DNA of 62,662 nt from an uncultured Lachnospiraceae bacterium (GTDB lineage: Bacteria > Bacillota > Clostridia > Lachnospirales > Lachnospiraceae), in contig ONHG01000011.1 in the NCBI GenBank assembly GCA_900317585.1, positions 1 through 62,662 of the forward strand, read 5' to 3'. Below, in pieces: positions 8,137 to 16,750 of this stretch. Both the position numbers and the translations under genes were made by a program. The notes under the pieces are model-generated. The model made no database searches, was not told where the DNA came from, and was given only the letters and a program-made list of their open reading frames with translations. Each line of letters starts with the position of its first letter. The stretch's first letter is position 1.

Positions 8137-8187
8137 AAAGTTTTTAACTTTTCAAAATCCAATTGCTCCTTTTTCTTGGACTTTGTT

Positions 8188-8216
8188 ATTCTACCACATT
8201 GGGATAAATGACTCAA
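8188..8216 (-). promoter_or_regulatory. Promoter of glmS
   Basis: TTGAGT (-35, 8211-8216), 17-bp spacer, TAGAAT (-10, 8188-8193). Transcription would start about 45-50 bases upstream of the ribozyme cleavage site. Confidence 0.7.
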
Positions 8217-8289
8217 TTGTAAAATTAGCCGAATTTTTCATATATGTGGGGGTAAATTTATAATATGCGACTATATATCGTATTATAAC

Positions 8290-8330
8290 AAAACCCTCCG
8301 GCAAATTATCTTAAATTAATTGCCGGAGGG
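8290..8330 (-). terminator. Terminator of hicAB
   Basis: CCCTCCGGCAATTAATT pairs with the facing AATTTGCCGGAGGG on the minus strand. A TTTTGTT tail follows, directly downstream of hicB. Confidence 0.85.
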
Positions 8331-8342
8331 TATGTCCTTCAA

Positions 8343-8687
8343 TTACATCTGCACTGCTGCAGGAGATTTTTCAAGAGTCTGTTCAACATACCTATTTAAA
8401 GTAATATCATGTTCCGTTGCATATATAACAATTTTCTTATGGAGTTCCGGTGATATTCTAACATTGAAGCTTCCTTTATATGCCTGCTCCGGGACCTTTC
8501 CTTGTTGCTCACATATTAGCAAATACTCATCAACAGCTTCATGAAAGCCTTCTACAAGCTCTCTGGCATTTTCACCTTCATATGATATTAATGAACGTAT
8601 TCCCATAACTTTTCCATAGAAAATTACATCCTCCTCTGAAAACTCAACACTTCCAACATAGCCTTTATATTCCATAGTATTATTCAT
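8343..8687 (-). CDS. hicB: HicB family antitoxin
   Basis: A 114-residue antitoxin. The N-terminal half (about 1-65) has the partly degraded RNase H-like fold of HicB: YKGYVGSVEFSEED, YGKVMGI and ENARELVEGFHEAVDEYL. The C-terminal part (about 75-110) is a ribbon-helix-helix DNA-binding domain: KGSFNVRISPELHKKIVIYATEHDITLNRYVEQ. It neutralises HicA and represses its own operon. Its ATG overlaps the hicA stop (ATGA), so the two are translationally coupled. Gene order is toxin first. A terminator follows, and a palindromic operator lies upstream of hicA. Confidence 0.9.
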   Translation of the reverse strand: MNNTMEYKGYVGSVEFSEEDVIFYGKVMGIRSLISYEGENARELVEGFHEAVDEYLLICEQQGKVPEQAYKGSFNVRISPELHKKIVIYATEHDITLNRYVEQTLEKSPAAVQM

Positions 8688-8938
8688 ATAAGATCCTCCT
8701 GCTCAAGATATTCTATTAGCTGTTTGATCTGATAATCCTTAAGCTCTTTTTGTGGATGTGGTTTATGAAGCATAATGCATCCATGATTTTCACTTTCAAA
8801 TATAACTCTGGATCCACTGGTCTTTCCCTTATTTGAATAGGCAAAGTCAAAATATTTCAATAAAGTTTCTGCTTCATCAAACGTAAAATCTTTTGGTCGT
8901 GATTTTAATCTCTTAATCAGTTTGTCCTTTTTCCCCAT
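8684..8938 (-). CDS. hicA: HicA family mRNA interferase toxin
   Basis: An 84-residue double-stranded RNA-binding-like fold protein: KKDKLIKRLKSRPKDFTFDEAETLL, GSRVIF and a C-terminal HKPHPQKELKDYQIKQL. Classical HicA has GSHH with a catalytic His in the first strand. Here the position reads TSGSRVIF, so that His is replaced by Arg, as in the larger HicA-like subgroup with a conserved HKPHP segment. Whether it cuts mRNA is therefore uncertain. The ATG has an AGGAG site. Overlap with hicB makes a two-gene unit. Confidence 0.85.
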   Translation of the reverse strand: MGKKDKLIKRLKSRPKDFTFDEAETLLKYFDFAYSNKGKTSGSRVIFESENHGCIMLHKPHPQKELKDYQIKQLIEYLEQEDLI

Positions 8939-8960
8939 AACATATATCTCCTTTTTTATT

Positions 8961-9005
8961 ATTATACATCACTTTCCATTTATTGCAACTATTTTTAGTT
9001 GCAAT
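8961..9005 (-). promoter_or_regulatory. hicAB promoter with palindromic operator
   Basis: TATAAT (-10, 8961-8966), a 16-bp spacer and TTGCAA (-35, 8983-8988). The -35 box is embedded in a perfect inverted repeat ATTGCAACT-N6-AGTTGCAAT at 8982-9005. That is the expected place for a site bound by the HicB ribbon-helix-helix domain. Confidence 0.7.
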
Positions 9006-9030
9006 TGTCGATTTAGTTCTTTCTGGCTTC

Positions 9031-9065
9031 AAAAAATGGCGCATGCAAGGTTGAGTGCATGCGCC
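9031..9065 (-). terminator. Terminator of the mtl-type operon
   Basis: GGCGCATGCAC and TGCATGCGCC form a strong stem on the minus strand, followed by ATTTTTTG. It lies about 85 bases after the dehydrogenase stop codon. Confidence 0.8.
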
Positions 9066-9151
9066 GGAATGATGTATATATTTTAACGCGCTTTGTCAAA
9101 ATGGGGTTGATTTGCGCACCAAAATACCAGATTTAATTGAATGGTACCGTT

Positions 9152-10414
9152 TTATTTTACACCGAAGTGCTCGAAGAGAATTTTTTCTGCCTCTTCATTC
9201 CACAGACCACGATGTGCCTTTACAGATGCATCGAGCTTTGCGAAAAGCGGATCTGTTTTTCCAAGCTCCTCGAAGTCATCGATTGCTGTGAGTGGCATAT
9301 CAAACTGCATGTATGTAAGCTTCTTGCCACCAGGGATTTCCGGAAGGTGGCAGGTTGCATCTGCTACTGCGTTGATTCCACCTACGTGTGTAATCATTAC
9401 AGCCGGATTGATTGCTCCCTTTGATGCAAGATCAATTGCCTCTACGAGGTCATCTGTGTTTCCACCTGTCGTTCCCATGATGTGTGTGCTTGTGTAGTGG
9501 CAGTTGTACAGATTAATCTCTGCCTTGAACTGGTTGTCTGTAGGTCCTGCAAAGAAGTTCATGCAGCCGTCAAATGCGAGAAGTCTGTCTCCCATCTCTG
9601 CAACAGGCTTGATTGGTACATATACGAATATGTCATCATAGCCCTTTCCGTCTGTTATTGCCATAAGCTCTGCCTCTGCATCCTTTGCCTTTGCTGTGTT
9701 GAAGTAGATGAGCTCTATGCCCTTCTCTGCTGCCTCTTCAACGGTGATGCACTGCTTTGCTCTCTCGATTTTTGCATCATCTATGTCTGTTACTACGATT
9801 CTCTTTGGCTTGTTCTCAAATGTAAGTCCATAGCTTACCGCTCCAAGTCCCATTGGTCCGCAGCCACCCATGATAAGGATGCTTCCGCCAACCTTTGTGC
9901 CCATTGCATGGTCATAATTGTGCTTGTTTGTGTGATAATTTGCATGGTATCCACCGATGATACAGCTCATTGGTTCTCCGAGAGATGCCTTAAAATAGCT
10001 GTCTCCGTCATATTTTAGGAGGCATCCAAGCTCCATTACCTCATGAGGCATGATGCAGTAGGTTGCTGCTCCACCGCAGTATCTGTATGAGTATCCAGGT
10101 GAGTCAAGCTTGCCCTGGTAGTTGAGTGCAGGCTGTAATGCAAATTTCTCGCCCGGCTTGAACTGATTCTGCCATTTCTTTCCTACCTGTACTATATCTC
10201 CTGAACACTCGTGTCCTACGATTACCGGATGGATATCCATATCCTGTGGTGCTCTCTTATGCTTCTTGCCCTGCTTTGCAAGCTTATATGTTGACATGCA
10301 GATGCTATCGCTCATTACCTTTACAAGTATTTCATCGTCCTTGATCTCCGGGAGCTCAAACTCCTCAAGTCTTAAGTCCATTTCTCCGTACATTCTGACT
10401 GCTTTTGATTTCAT
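9152..10414 (-). CDS. Zinc-dependent medium-chain dehydrogenase, sorbose-1-phosphate reductase-like
   Basis: A 420-residue medium-chain dehydrogenase. It has the GHECSGDIVQVG zinc-site block (about 65-76), the NAD(P)-binding GGCGPMGLGAVSYG (about 183-196) and a following acidic VVTDIDDAKIERA that favours NAD. The length and the SPGYSYRYCGGAATYCI region resemble L-sorbose-1-phosphate reductase-type enzymes rather than the polyol-specific MtlD family. It is the last gene of a mannitol-type PTS cluster with no mtlD, so it probably oxidises the imported polyol phosphate to a ketose phosphate. The exact substrate is not shown by sequence. The ATG follows AGGAGG. Confidence 0.75.
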   Translation of the reverse strand: MKSKAVRMYGEMDLRLEEFELPEIKDDEILVKVMSDSICMSTYKLAKQGKKHKRAPQDMDIHPVIVGHECSGDIVQVGKKWQNQFKPGEKFALQPALNYQGKLDSPGYSYRYCGGAATYCIMPHEVMELGCLLKYDGDSYFKASLGEPMSCIIGGYHANYHTNKHNYDHAMGTKVGGSILIMGGCGPMGLGAVSYGLTFENKPKRIVVTDIDDAKIERAKQCITVEEAAEKGIELIYFNTAKAKDAEAELMAITDGKGYDDIFVYVPIKPVAEMGDRLLAFDGCMNFFAGPTDNQFKAEINLYNCHYTSTHIMGTTGGNTDDLVEAIDLASKGAINPAVMITHVGGINAVADATCHLPEIPGGKKLTYMQFDMPLTAIDDFEELGKTDPLFAKLDASVKAHRGLWNEEAEKILFEHFGVK

Positions 10415-10525
10415 ATTGATTTCCTCCTATTTCGATATGTATACTATGATATTTTGATATAACTATGTTATTTGTTGCCCTGTTCTTAGCTTAATAATGC
10501 ACTTTTTGAATATTTTTTTTTTACA

Positions 10526-10960
10526 TTACATATCAGCTTCAATAAACAACTGATAAATCTCGTCTGCCGTTCCGTTCACTGCCTTGTCAACATTCTCTGC
10601 TTCTGACAAAAGTATTGCTATACTGCTTAAGATCTCGATATGCTCATTTTCTTTTCCTGCAATTCCGATTGCTATACGGACCATGTTTCCGTTACCCCAG
10701 TCAACTCCGTCAGGAAGCGTTACTATCGCGATTCCGGCTTTATTTACAAATTTCTTTGTTGCCTCGATTCCGTGTGGAATTGCAACCCCATTGCCCATAA
10801 ATGTATTGAATACATTCTCCTTGTCGAGCATACCCTGAATATATTCCTTCTCGATGCATCCTGTGTCATAGAGCATCTGACCGAGCTTTTCAATCACCTG
10901 CTCCTTGTTTAAGCCTCTCACGCCTGTGACAATGTTTTCTATTCTTAATACATCACTCAT
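10526..10960 (-). CDS. mtlF: PTS mannitol-type EIIA component
   Basis: A 144-residue EIIA of the mannitol/fructose class. The phosphoryl-accepting His is in GNGVAIPHGIEAT (about residue 62). DTGCIEKEYIQGMLDKE precedes it, and GIAGKENEHIEILSSIAILL follows, as in MtlF. It takes phosphate from HPr and hands it to the EIIB domain of the MtlA protein encoded upstream. It lies 23 bp after the regulator gene and 111 bp before the dehydrogenase gene, with an AGGAGG site eight bases before ATG. Confidence 0.9.
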   Translation of the reverse strand: MSDVLRIENIVTGVRGLNKEQVIEKLGQMLYDTGCIEKEYIQGMLDKENVFNTFMGNGVAIPHGIEATKKFVNKAGIAIVTLPDGVDWGNGNMVRIAIGIAGKENEHIEILSSIAILLSEAENVDKAVNGTADEIYQLFIEADM

Positions 10961-10983
10961 TGTAAAATCCTCCTTTTTGCTAT

Positions 10984-13068
10984 CTACTGCATTTTTGATA
11001 TGTACTCGTTAAAATATGTCTTCAATGCTTTTTTAATTATTCTTCTCGTTTCCTCCACATTTTCTTCAAATATGGAAGGTAATAGTCTTTCCTCTTCCAC
11101 AAAAGCGCTGCTTATCCTTCCCAGAATTTCTGTATCTGTTTCTCCCTTATCCATGGGTGCAGCAAGGAAAACTGCTGCCTTTATATTTTTCATGCTTTCA
11201 TCTGTAAAGCATGCACCATCTTCAGGTGTCATCGTTTTAAAAACAATGCTGTTTACTGCTTTTGTCTTACAATGAAACAGTGCAAAATCAAGCTCCGGAA
11301 ATACCTGCGTCATTACACGCTCTCTCTTCATTATGTCATTTTTCAATGTATCTGCAGCCGCCCTGCTGTCGGTTATTACATACGACATGCTCTCAACCAG
11401 CTGCTCCATGGTGCTTGCACTGTCAGCTCTGTAATTACTGTAATTTTTTGTCAGCCGTTTAATCTTTGAAACTATTTCATTTATCTGTGACAGCTGTTCG
11501 TTAAAGTCGATATCCTCCTGCTTACTTGGCATTCTGGAATATTCATCAACCTTTAAGCGTATCGCCATGATGTCATTAGCATTTATTAACGGTGACACCT
11601 TTACTATATCTATGTCAGGATTGTCAAGTACAAGTCCTGATACAAAGAAATCTGTTTTCGATGCCACATATGGTGTGATTTCATCTCTCCCGTAGGTCTT
11701 TATTGTGACATCCTCTCTTAAAAAGCCTCTGATTTTAGTACTCATGAGTCTTGCGACTCCAAAGCCTCCTGCACACACGATTCCGATTTCAACCGGCCGC
11801 CTCCTGCGTTTTCTCTCGTGGATTCTCTCCATGGCTGCTCCAAAATGGATTGCAAGATATCCCACCTCACTGTCAGGAACCTTATGGCCTGTTGCCTTTT
11901 CTATAACATATGCTGCCTGTCTGCACTGTGCAAACACCTCAGGATACTCACTCTTTATCTGCGCCTCGAGAGGATTGTATACATACAGTTCATTTTCGAT
12001 TCTGATTATTGCCGGCTGTAAATCCATCATCAGACCATATATCAGCTCATCATCCTGCCTCATTTCACATGCATCTGTCGCATCAAACACACCTATCAGC
12101 TTGTCAATAATATCGAGCAGCTTTTCTGCTCCAAGTTCCTCATCATCCTCCATATTATACTGGTTCTGTTTGGAGCCCTTTATATAAAGCAGAATATTTG
12201 AAAATTCACTCTTTGGCAGCTTTATATCAAATTCACTTTCCAGTGCTTCTATGAGATGCGCTGCCGCCGGGTAATCATCATCAAACTGCACATTTACCGG
12301 CAATTCGGTATCTTCTATGACATTTCCCTTCATGATCCTGTCAACAGCTATTGCCGTGTGAATCAAGAGACCAATATAGGAATCCTCAGCCATATGGTTG
12401 AAACGGTTTTCATCTATGTCTTCAAATACCTGTATCACCCTGTCAACCACCGAGCTGTTTAATAGTCCATACACCTTTACACTGTTGTAATTTTTCATTG
12501 CCCTAAGCAGTGCTTCCCTGTTTTCAAAAAACATGCTTCTCATGGATTCATCATCCATATTATCATTGACAAAATAATGAAGTGCTGTTCGTATATCCTT
12601 TTCTTTGCCATCAACTATAACACCGAAGCCCGGTTTTCTGATAAGAGAAAGCCTGTAGCCGGCAAGCTTTTTTTCCACAACATCAAGGTCATGGCTTATT
12701 GTTGCCTCGCTCACTCCGAAAAGGTTGCTGAAATAGAATAGCTTTTTAGGAACCTTTTCACGTAAAAGCTCATATATAAGATATTTTCTTCTTGTATTTT
12801 TATCAGAAAAATTATTATTCTGAGTTTCTGTTACTTCTTTTCTCAGGCGGTTCAGGTTCACGGCATCACCATCAATCCATACACCGATATTTTTCTTCTT
12901 GCACAGACTCAGGTCGTAATCCGCCAGTCCTGCCGCTATATAATCAAACTCTCTTTGGACAGTCCTCTTGCTTACCCCTATATGCTGTGCTATGTCCTGC
13001 TCCAAAACAGGTTCATTTTTCTCAAGAACAAATTGTAATATCTGTTTGATTCTAGGTGTTAATTCCAT
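10984..13068 (-). CDS. mtlR: PRD-containing transcription activator, MtlR-like
   Basis: A 694-residue BglG/MtlR-class activator. Order of parts: N-terminal winged-helix HTH (about 1-60, with VSKRTVQREFDYI), a second HTH/Mga-like domain (about 80-170), two PRD domains (about 190-400) with phosphorylatable His residues in GLLIHTAIAVDR and VGYLAIHFGAAMER, a GAT-type EIIB-like domain (about 410-500, with CAGGFGVARLMSTKIRG) and a C-terminal EIIA-like domain (about 545-690). PTS phosphorylation of the PRDs and EII-like domains normally tunes such activators. It sits between the MtlA and MtlF genes, so it most likely controls this operon. The EIIA-like domain has FHCKTKAV where the active His is expected. 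Confidence 0.88.
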   Translation of the reverse strand: MELTPRIKQILQFVLEKNEPVLEQDIAQHIGVSKRTVQREFDYIAAGLADYDLSLCKKKNIGVWIDGDAVNLNRLRKEVTETQNNNFSDKNTRRKYLIYELLREKVPKKLFYFSNLFGVSEATISHDLDVVEKKLAGYRLSLIRKPGFGVIVDGKEKDIRTALHYFVNDNMDDESMRSMFFENREALLRAMKNYNSVKVYGLLNSSVVDRVIQVFEDIDENRFNHMAEDSYIGLLIHTAIAVDRIMKGNVIEDTELPVNVQFDDDYPAAAHLIEALESEFDIKLPKSEFSNILLYIKGSKQNQYNMEDDEELGAEKLLDIIDKLIGVFDATDACEMRQDDELIYGLMMDLQPAIIRIENELYVYNPLEAQIKSEYPEVFAQCRQAAYVIEKATGHKVPDSEVGYLAIHFGAAMERIHERKRRRRPVEIGIVCAGGFGVARLMSTKIRGFLREDVTIKTYGRDEITPYVASKTDFFVSGLVLDNPDIDIVKVSPLINANDIMAIRLKVDEYSRMPSKQEDIDFNEQLSQINEIVSKIKRLTKNYSNYRADSASTMEQLVESMSYVITDSRAAADTLKNDIMKRERVMTQVFPELDFALFHCKTKAVNSIVFKTMTPEDGACFTDESMKNIKAAVFLAAPMDKGETDTEILGRISSAFVEEERLLPSIFEENVEETRRIIKKALKTYFNEYISKMQ

Positions 13069-13150
13069 GAACCCTTCCCCCTTTGTATGCTGAAGGATTT
13101 ACTGTAAATTTCTATTAATTGCATCCCTGCAGCATACTTTTTACTTTGTA

Positions 13151-14569
13151 TTACTCTTTATTTGTTTTAAGGCTCTCCACCAGCTCATCATATTCAGGTG
13201 CTGTCATGAAATTGGTAATTGTCACAAGTCTGGCCTGTGGCGCACTCTTCATGGCTCTTTCCTTTAAATCCTGATGTGTGACAACTATCTGTGCCTCAGG
13301 TGGAATGCTTGATACAGATGCATGAGTTACTTCTATATCAAGTCCGGCCTTTTGTATCTTTTTCTTTAAGACACTGGCGCCCATCGCACTTGAGCCCATT
13401 CCCGCATCACATGCAAACACGATATGCTTGATTTTCTCAGCAGGGATAGCTACTGTCTGCTGCTCTATGGCATCTGCAGATGCGCTGACTGCCTCGCCCT
13501 TAGAGGCTGCCTTCATATCCTTCATCTTTGCTGATGCATCCTCTAGACTTCCCTCATGCTTGTTTCCTGTCAGCCTGATGATTGGTATTGCTATTACAAA
13601 TGAAACCACTGCCGCTATTACTACTCCAAGAAGTACCGCAAGTGTAGAGCCCTTTGGTGCCATAAGCAGGAATGCGATGATGCTTCCCGGTGATGCAGGA
13701 CCTGACAGGCCAAGATCAAATACTGTATAGTATGTCATTGCTGCAAGCGAACCGCCGATTGCTGCAAGCAGTAAAAGCGGATTCATTAGTACATACGGGA
13801 AATAAATCTCATGTATTCCACCAAAAAGGTGAATGATAAGTGCTCCCGGTGCTGAATCCTTTGTCTTCTTATCCTTTGAGAAGAACATGTATGCAAGTAA
13901 GACTCCTGTACCTGCTCCTGGGTTTGACTCAATCATGTAGAATACCGATTTTCCTGTCTCAGCAATCTGCTCTGCTCCAAGTGGAGAAAATATTCCGTGG
14001 TTGATTGCATTGTTTAAGAAAAGAATTTTTGCAGGCTCTACAAATACTGTTACGAGTGGAAGTATACCGTGTGTTACGAGTACGTTTACTCCTGCGCTTA
14101 ATGCTCCAAGTATAACTCCCATGAATGGTCCAATCAGATAGTATCCGATGACTGCCATTATCAGTCCAAGTATTCCTACTGAGAAGTTGTTTACAATCAT
14201 CTCAAAGCCTGCCGGAATGTGTCCGTCTACTGCTTTGTCGAACTTCTTGATAACAAGTCCTGCAAGAGGTCCCATAATCATGGCTCCCATAAACATTGTG
14301 TACTCTGTTCCACAGATAACACCGATTGTGGCAATTGCTCCCATCAGGGCGCCTCTGTCGCCTCCAACCATTTTTCCACCCTGATATGCAATCAGGATTG
14401 GAAGTACATATGTAAGCATTGGACTTACTATACTACTAAGCTGTTCATTTGGGAACCAGCCCTTTTCTATAAACAGGGCTGTTAAAAGGCCCCATGCTAT
14501 GAACGCTCCAATGTTTGGCATTACCATGCCGCTTAGGAACCGTCCGAAGGTTTGAATTTTTGCTTTCAT
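13151..14569 (-). CDS. mtlA: PTS mannitol transporter EIICB component
   Basis: A 472-residue EIICB. The membrane EIIC domain (about 1-335) shows FLSGMVMPNIGAFIAWG at the start, the sugar-binding loop HLFGGIHEIYFPYVLM and many hydrophobic helices. After a linker (about 340-380), the EIIB domain has the phospho-Cys P-loop FACDAGMGSSAMGA. There is no EIIA domain. That function is encoded separately at 10526. These are strong MtlA signatures, so D-mannitol is the best substrate guess. The ATG has a GGGGGA site, and a sigma-A promoter lies about 85 bases upstream. Confidence 0.93.
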   Translation of the reverse strand: MKAKIQTFGRFLSGMVMPNIGAFIAWGLLTALFIEKGWFPNEQLSSIVSPMLTYVLPILIAYQGGKMVGGDRGALMGAIATIGVICGTEYTMFMGAMIMGPLAGLVIKKFDKAVDGHIPAGFEMIVNNFSVGILGLIMAVIGYYLIGPFMGVILGALSAGVNVLVTHGILPLVTVFVEPAKILFLNNAINHGIFSPLGAEQIAETGKSVFYMIESNPGAGTGVLLAYMFFSKDKKTKDSAPGALIIHLFGGIHEIYFPYVLMNPLLLLAAIGGSLAAMTYYTVFDLGLSGPASPGSIIAFLLMAPKGSTLAVLLGVVIAAVVSFVIAIPIIRLTGNKHEGSLEDASAKMKDMKAASKGEAVSASADAIEQQTVAIPAEKIKHIVFACDAGMGSSAMGASVLKKKIQKAGLDIEVTHASVSSIPPEAQIVVTHQDLKERAMKSAPQARLVTITNFMTAPEYDELVESLKTNKE

Positions 14570-14652
14570 GATATTCCCCCGTTCTGAAAGTATTTTGTTG
14601 GTTTATTAATAGTAACGTAAAATCAAATGCATTTGTTTTTCTTGTTAACTTT

Positions 14653-14681
14653 ATTATATTAGGGGTCAAGCTTTTTTTCAA
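14653..14681 (-). promoter_or_regulatory. Promoter of the mtl operon
   Basis: TTGAAA (-35, 14676-14681), 17-bp spacer, TATAAT (-10, 14653-14658). The site bound by the MtlR-like activator should lie just upstream, in the AT-rich 14682-14768, where I see no clear palindrome. Confidence 0.75.
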
Positions 14682-14768
14682 TTAATTGATTTTTAAGTTT
14701 GTCGTGTTTCAAAATGACAAATTTCGGGGAATGTGAAAATTACACATATCTTTATCATAAGAATGCGC

Positions 14769-14807
14769 AAAAAAAAACACAGCACTGCGATAAACAGTAC
14801 TGTGTTT
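14769..14807 (-). terminator. Terminator of the butyrate operon
   Basis: AACACAGTACTG pairs with CAGTGCTGTGTT and is followed by nine T on the minus strand, 40 bases after the etfA stop. Confidence 0.9.
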
Positions 14808-14847
14808 AAATGTATTAGTAATGTAATTTTATTGCATTATTATGCGA

Positions 14848-15894
14848 TTATGCGTCAGCATTTGCCTCTTTAAGAGCTGCTGTAAGCTGAGGAACGATCT
14901 TCTTTAAATCTCCTACTAAGCCGTAATCAGCTACGTCGAAGATTGGAGCATCCTCGTCCTTGTTGATGGCAATGATGAGATCAGACTCCTCCATACCTGC
15001 TACGTGCTGGATGGCTCCTGAGATACCGATTGCGAAGTAAATCTGTGGACGTACAGTCTTTCCTGTCTGTCCTACCTGATAATCCTGTGCTAACCAGCCG
15101 TTCTCTACAGCTGCACGAGAGCATGATACCATACCACCCTTGAAGCATGAAGCAAGGTCACGAAGCATCTCGAAGTTCTCAGCGCTTCCAACTCCACGTC
15201 CGCCTGATACAAGTACCTTAGCGTCCATGATGTTCTCTACGTTGCCAACTGCCTTAACGATATCCATGATCTCAACATAACGGTTGTTCTCCTCGAGTGC
15301 AGGATTGTACTCGATAACCTCTGCTGCTCTGCCAGCCTCTTTAGGAAGCTTCTGCATAACACCAGGACGAACTGTTGCCATCTGTGGACGGTTGTCAGGA
15401 CAAGCGATTGTTGCGATTGTGTTTCCACCGAATGCTGGACGTGTCATGAGAAGCTGGTTGTGCTTCTGCTCCTGTCCAGGCATAGCATTGATTGGGAAAT
15501 CACCAATCTCAAGCTTTGTACAGTCAGCTGTAAGACCTGTCTTAACTCTTGCTGAAACTGTTGGTCCGAGGTCACGTCCGATAGCTGTTGCACCAACTAA
15601 CATGATCTCCGGCTTGTACTCGTTGATTACTGATACAAGAGCCTGTGCGTATGGCTCTGTTCTGTATGTCTCAAGTGCAGGATTGTCTACAACGATTACC
15701 TTGTCTGCGCCGTACTCACCGAGCTCTGTTGCAAGAGCCTTTACGTTAGATCCAAGAAGTACTGCAGTAACCTCTGTATTTAAATCTGCTGCTAACTCTT
15801 TAGCTTTACCGACTAACTCAAAGGCGATGTCGCTAAGCTTATTGTCTACCTGCTGTGCGTAGATATATACGCCCTTATATTCTTCTAAACCCAT
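14848..15894 (-). CDS. etfA: Electron transfer flavoprotein alpha subunit
   Basis: A 348-residue FAD-binding ETF subunit. The C-terminal FAD domain has [12 protein letters not shown] (about 225-236), [35 protein letters not shown] (about 270-294) and [10 protein letters not shown]. It works with EtfB and Bcd as the electron-bifurcating butyryl-CoA dehydrogenase complex: NADH reduces crotonyl-CoA and ferredoxin together. I place the start at ATG 15894, eight bases after a GGAGG. An ATG five codons earlier (15909) would overlap that site. The etfB stop is at 15911, so the pair is tightly linked. Last gene of the operon. Confidence 0.96.
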   Translation of the reverse strand: MGLEEYKGVYIYAQQVDNKLSDIAFELVGKAKELAADLNTEVTAVLLGSNVKALATELGEYGADKVIVVDNPALETYRTEPYAQALVSVINEYKPEIMLVGATAIGRDLGPTVSARVKTGLTADCTKLEIGDFPINAMPGQEQKHNQLLMTRPAFGGNTIATIACPDNRPQMATVRPGVMQKLPKEAGRAAEVIEYNPALEENNRYVEIMDIVKAVGNVENIMDAKVLVSGGRGVGSAENFEMLRDLASCFKGGMVSCSRAAVENGWLAQDYQVGQTGKTVRPQIYFAIGISGAIQHVAGMEESDLIIAINKDEDAPIFDVADYGLVGDLKKIVPQLTAALKEANADA

Positions 15895-15910
15895 TTTTGG
15901 TTCCTCCATA

Positions 15911-16693
15911 CTAGATGATATGTTTCTCTTTGAATTTCTCCATGAGATAGTTTACTGACTCTGTTGGATCAAGGTTAACCTTTTCTCCAGCTCCCTTAGG
16001 TACCTTGTCAGATGCCTTAGCAATCTTTGTAGGTGATCCCTTAAGTCCAAGATCTGAATCGTCAACATCCTTAAGGTCAGCTCTGCCCCAGACAGTTACC
16101 TCTTTGTCAAATGCATCGAAAATTCCGCCCGGTGTCATATATCTAGGCTCATTTAACTCTGAAAGAGCTGTGATAAGACAAGGCATCTTAGCTTTAACTA
16201 CGTGATATCTGTCCTCGTACTGACGTTTAACGACTACAGAATCTCCCTCAACCTTGATATCCTCTGCGTATGAGATTACAGGAAGTCCAAGATGAACTGC
16301 GATCTGTGGTCCAACCTGTGCTGTATCTCCATCGATAGCCTGACGGCCTGTGATGATTAAATCATAATCGAGATTTCTTAATGCACCTGCAATTGTAGTA
16401 GATGTAGCCCATGTATCAGCTCCACCAAGTACTCTGTCTGTTACTAAAACTGCATCATCAGCGCCCATAGCCATTGCCTCACGAAGGATTGCATCAGCCT
16501 TTGGAAGTCCCATTGTAAGGACTGTAACCTTTGCGCCTGTCTCGTCTTTGATTCTAAGTGCTGCCTCAAGACCAGCCTTGTCATCTGGATTCATGATTGC
16601 AAGCATTGAAGCTCTATCAAGTGTTCCGTCAGGATTGAATTTTACTCCACCCTTTGTATCAGGAACCTGTTTAATACATACTACGATATTCAT
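15911..16693 (-). CDS. etfB: Electron transfer flavoprotein beta subunit
   Basis: A 260-residue subunit with the family start MNIVVCIKQVPDT, then NPDDKAGLEAALRIKD (about 36-51), VLTDRVLGGADTWAT and the signature stretch around DGDTAQVGPQIAVHLGLP. In bifurcating complexes EtfB carries the FAD that accepts NADH electrons. Arrangement bcd-etfB-etfA matches clostridial butyrate operons. It lies 57 bp downstream of bcd. Confidence 0.96.
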   Translation of the reverse strand: MNIVVCIKQVPDTKGGVKFNPDGTLDRASMLAIMNPDDKAGLEAALRIKDETGAKVTVLTMGLPKADAILREAMAMGADDAVLVTDRVLGGADTWATSTTIAGALRNLDYDLIITGRQAIDGDTAQVGPQIAVHLGLPVISYAEDIKVEGDSVVVKRQYEDRYHVVKAKMPCLITALSELNEPRYMTPGGIFDAFDKEVTVWGRADLKDVDDSDLGLKGSPTKIAKASDKVPKGAGEKVNLDPTESVNYLMEKFKEKHII

Positions 16694-16750
16694 GTATTTG
16701 TTCTCCTTTATTTATTCTAAGTAGCTCTACAGTTATGATAGCTCTCTTAA

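Noticed and set aside
7986-8216. Open frame of 76 codons upstream of glmS
   Set aside because: It covers the glmS ribozyme core. The conserved RNA motifs explain the sequence and no homologous protein is recognised.
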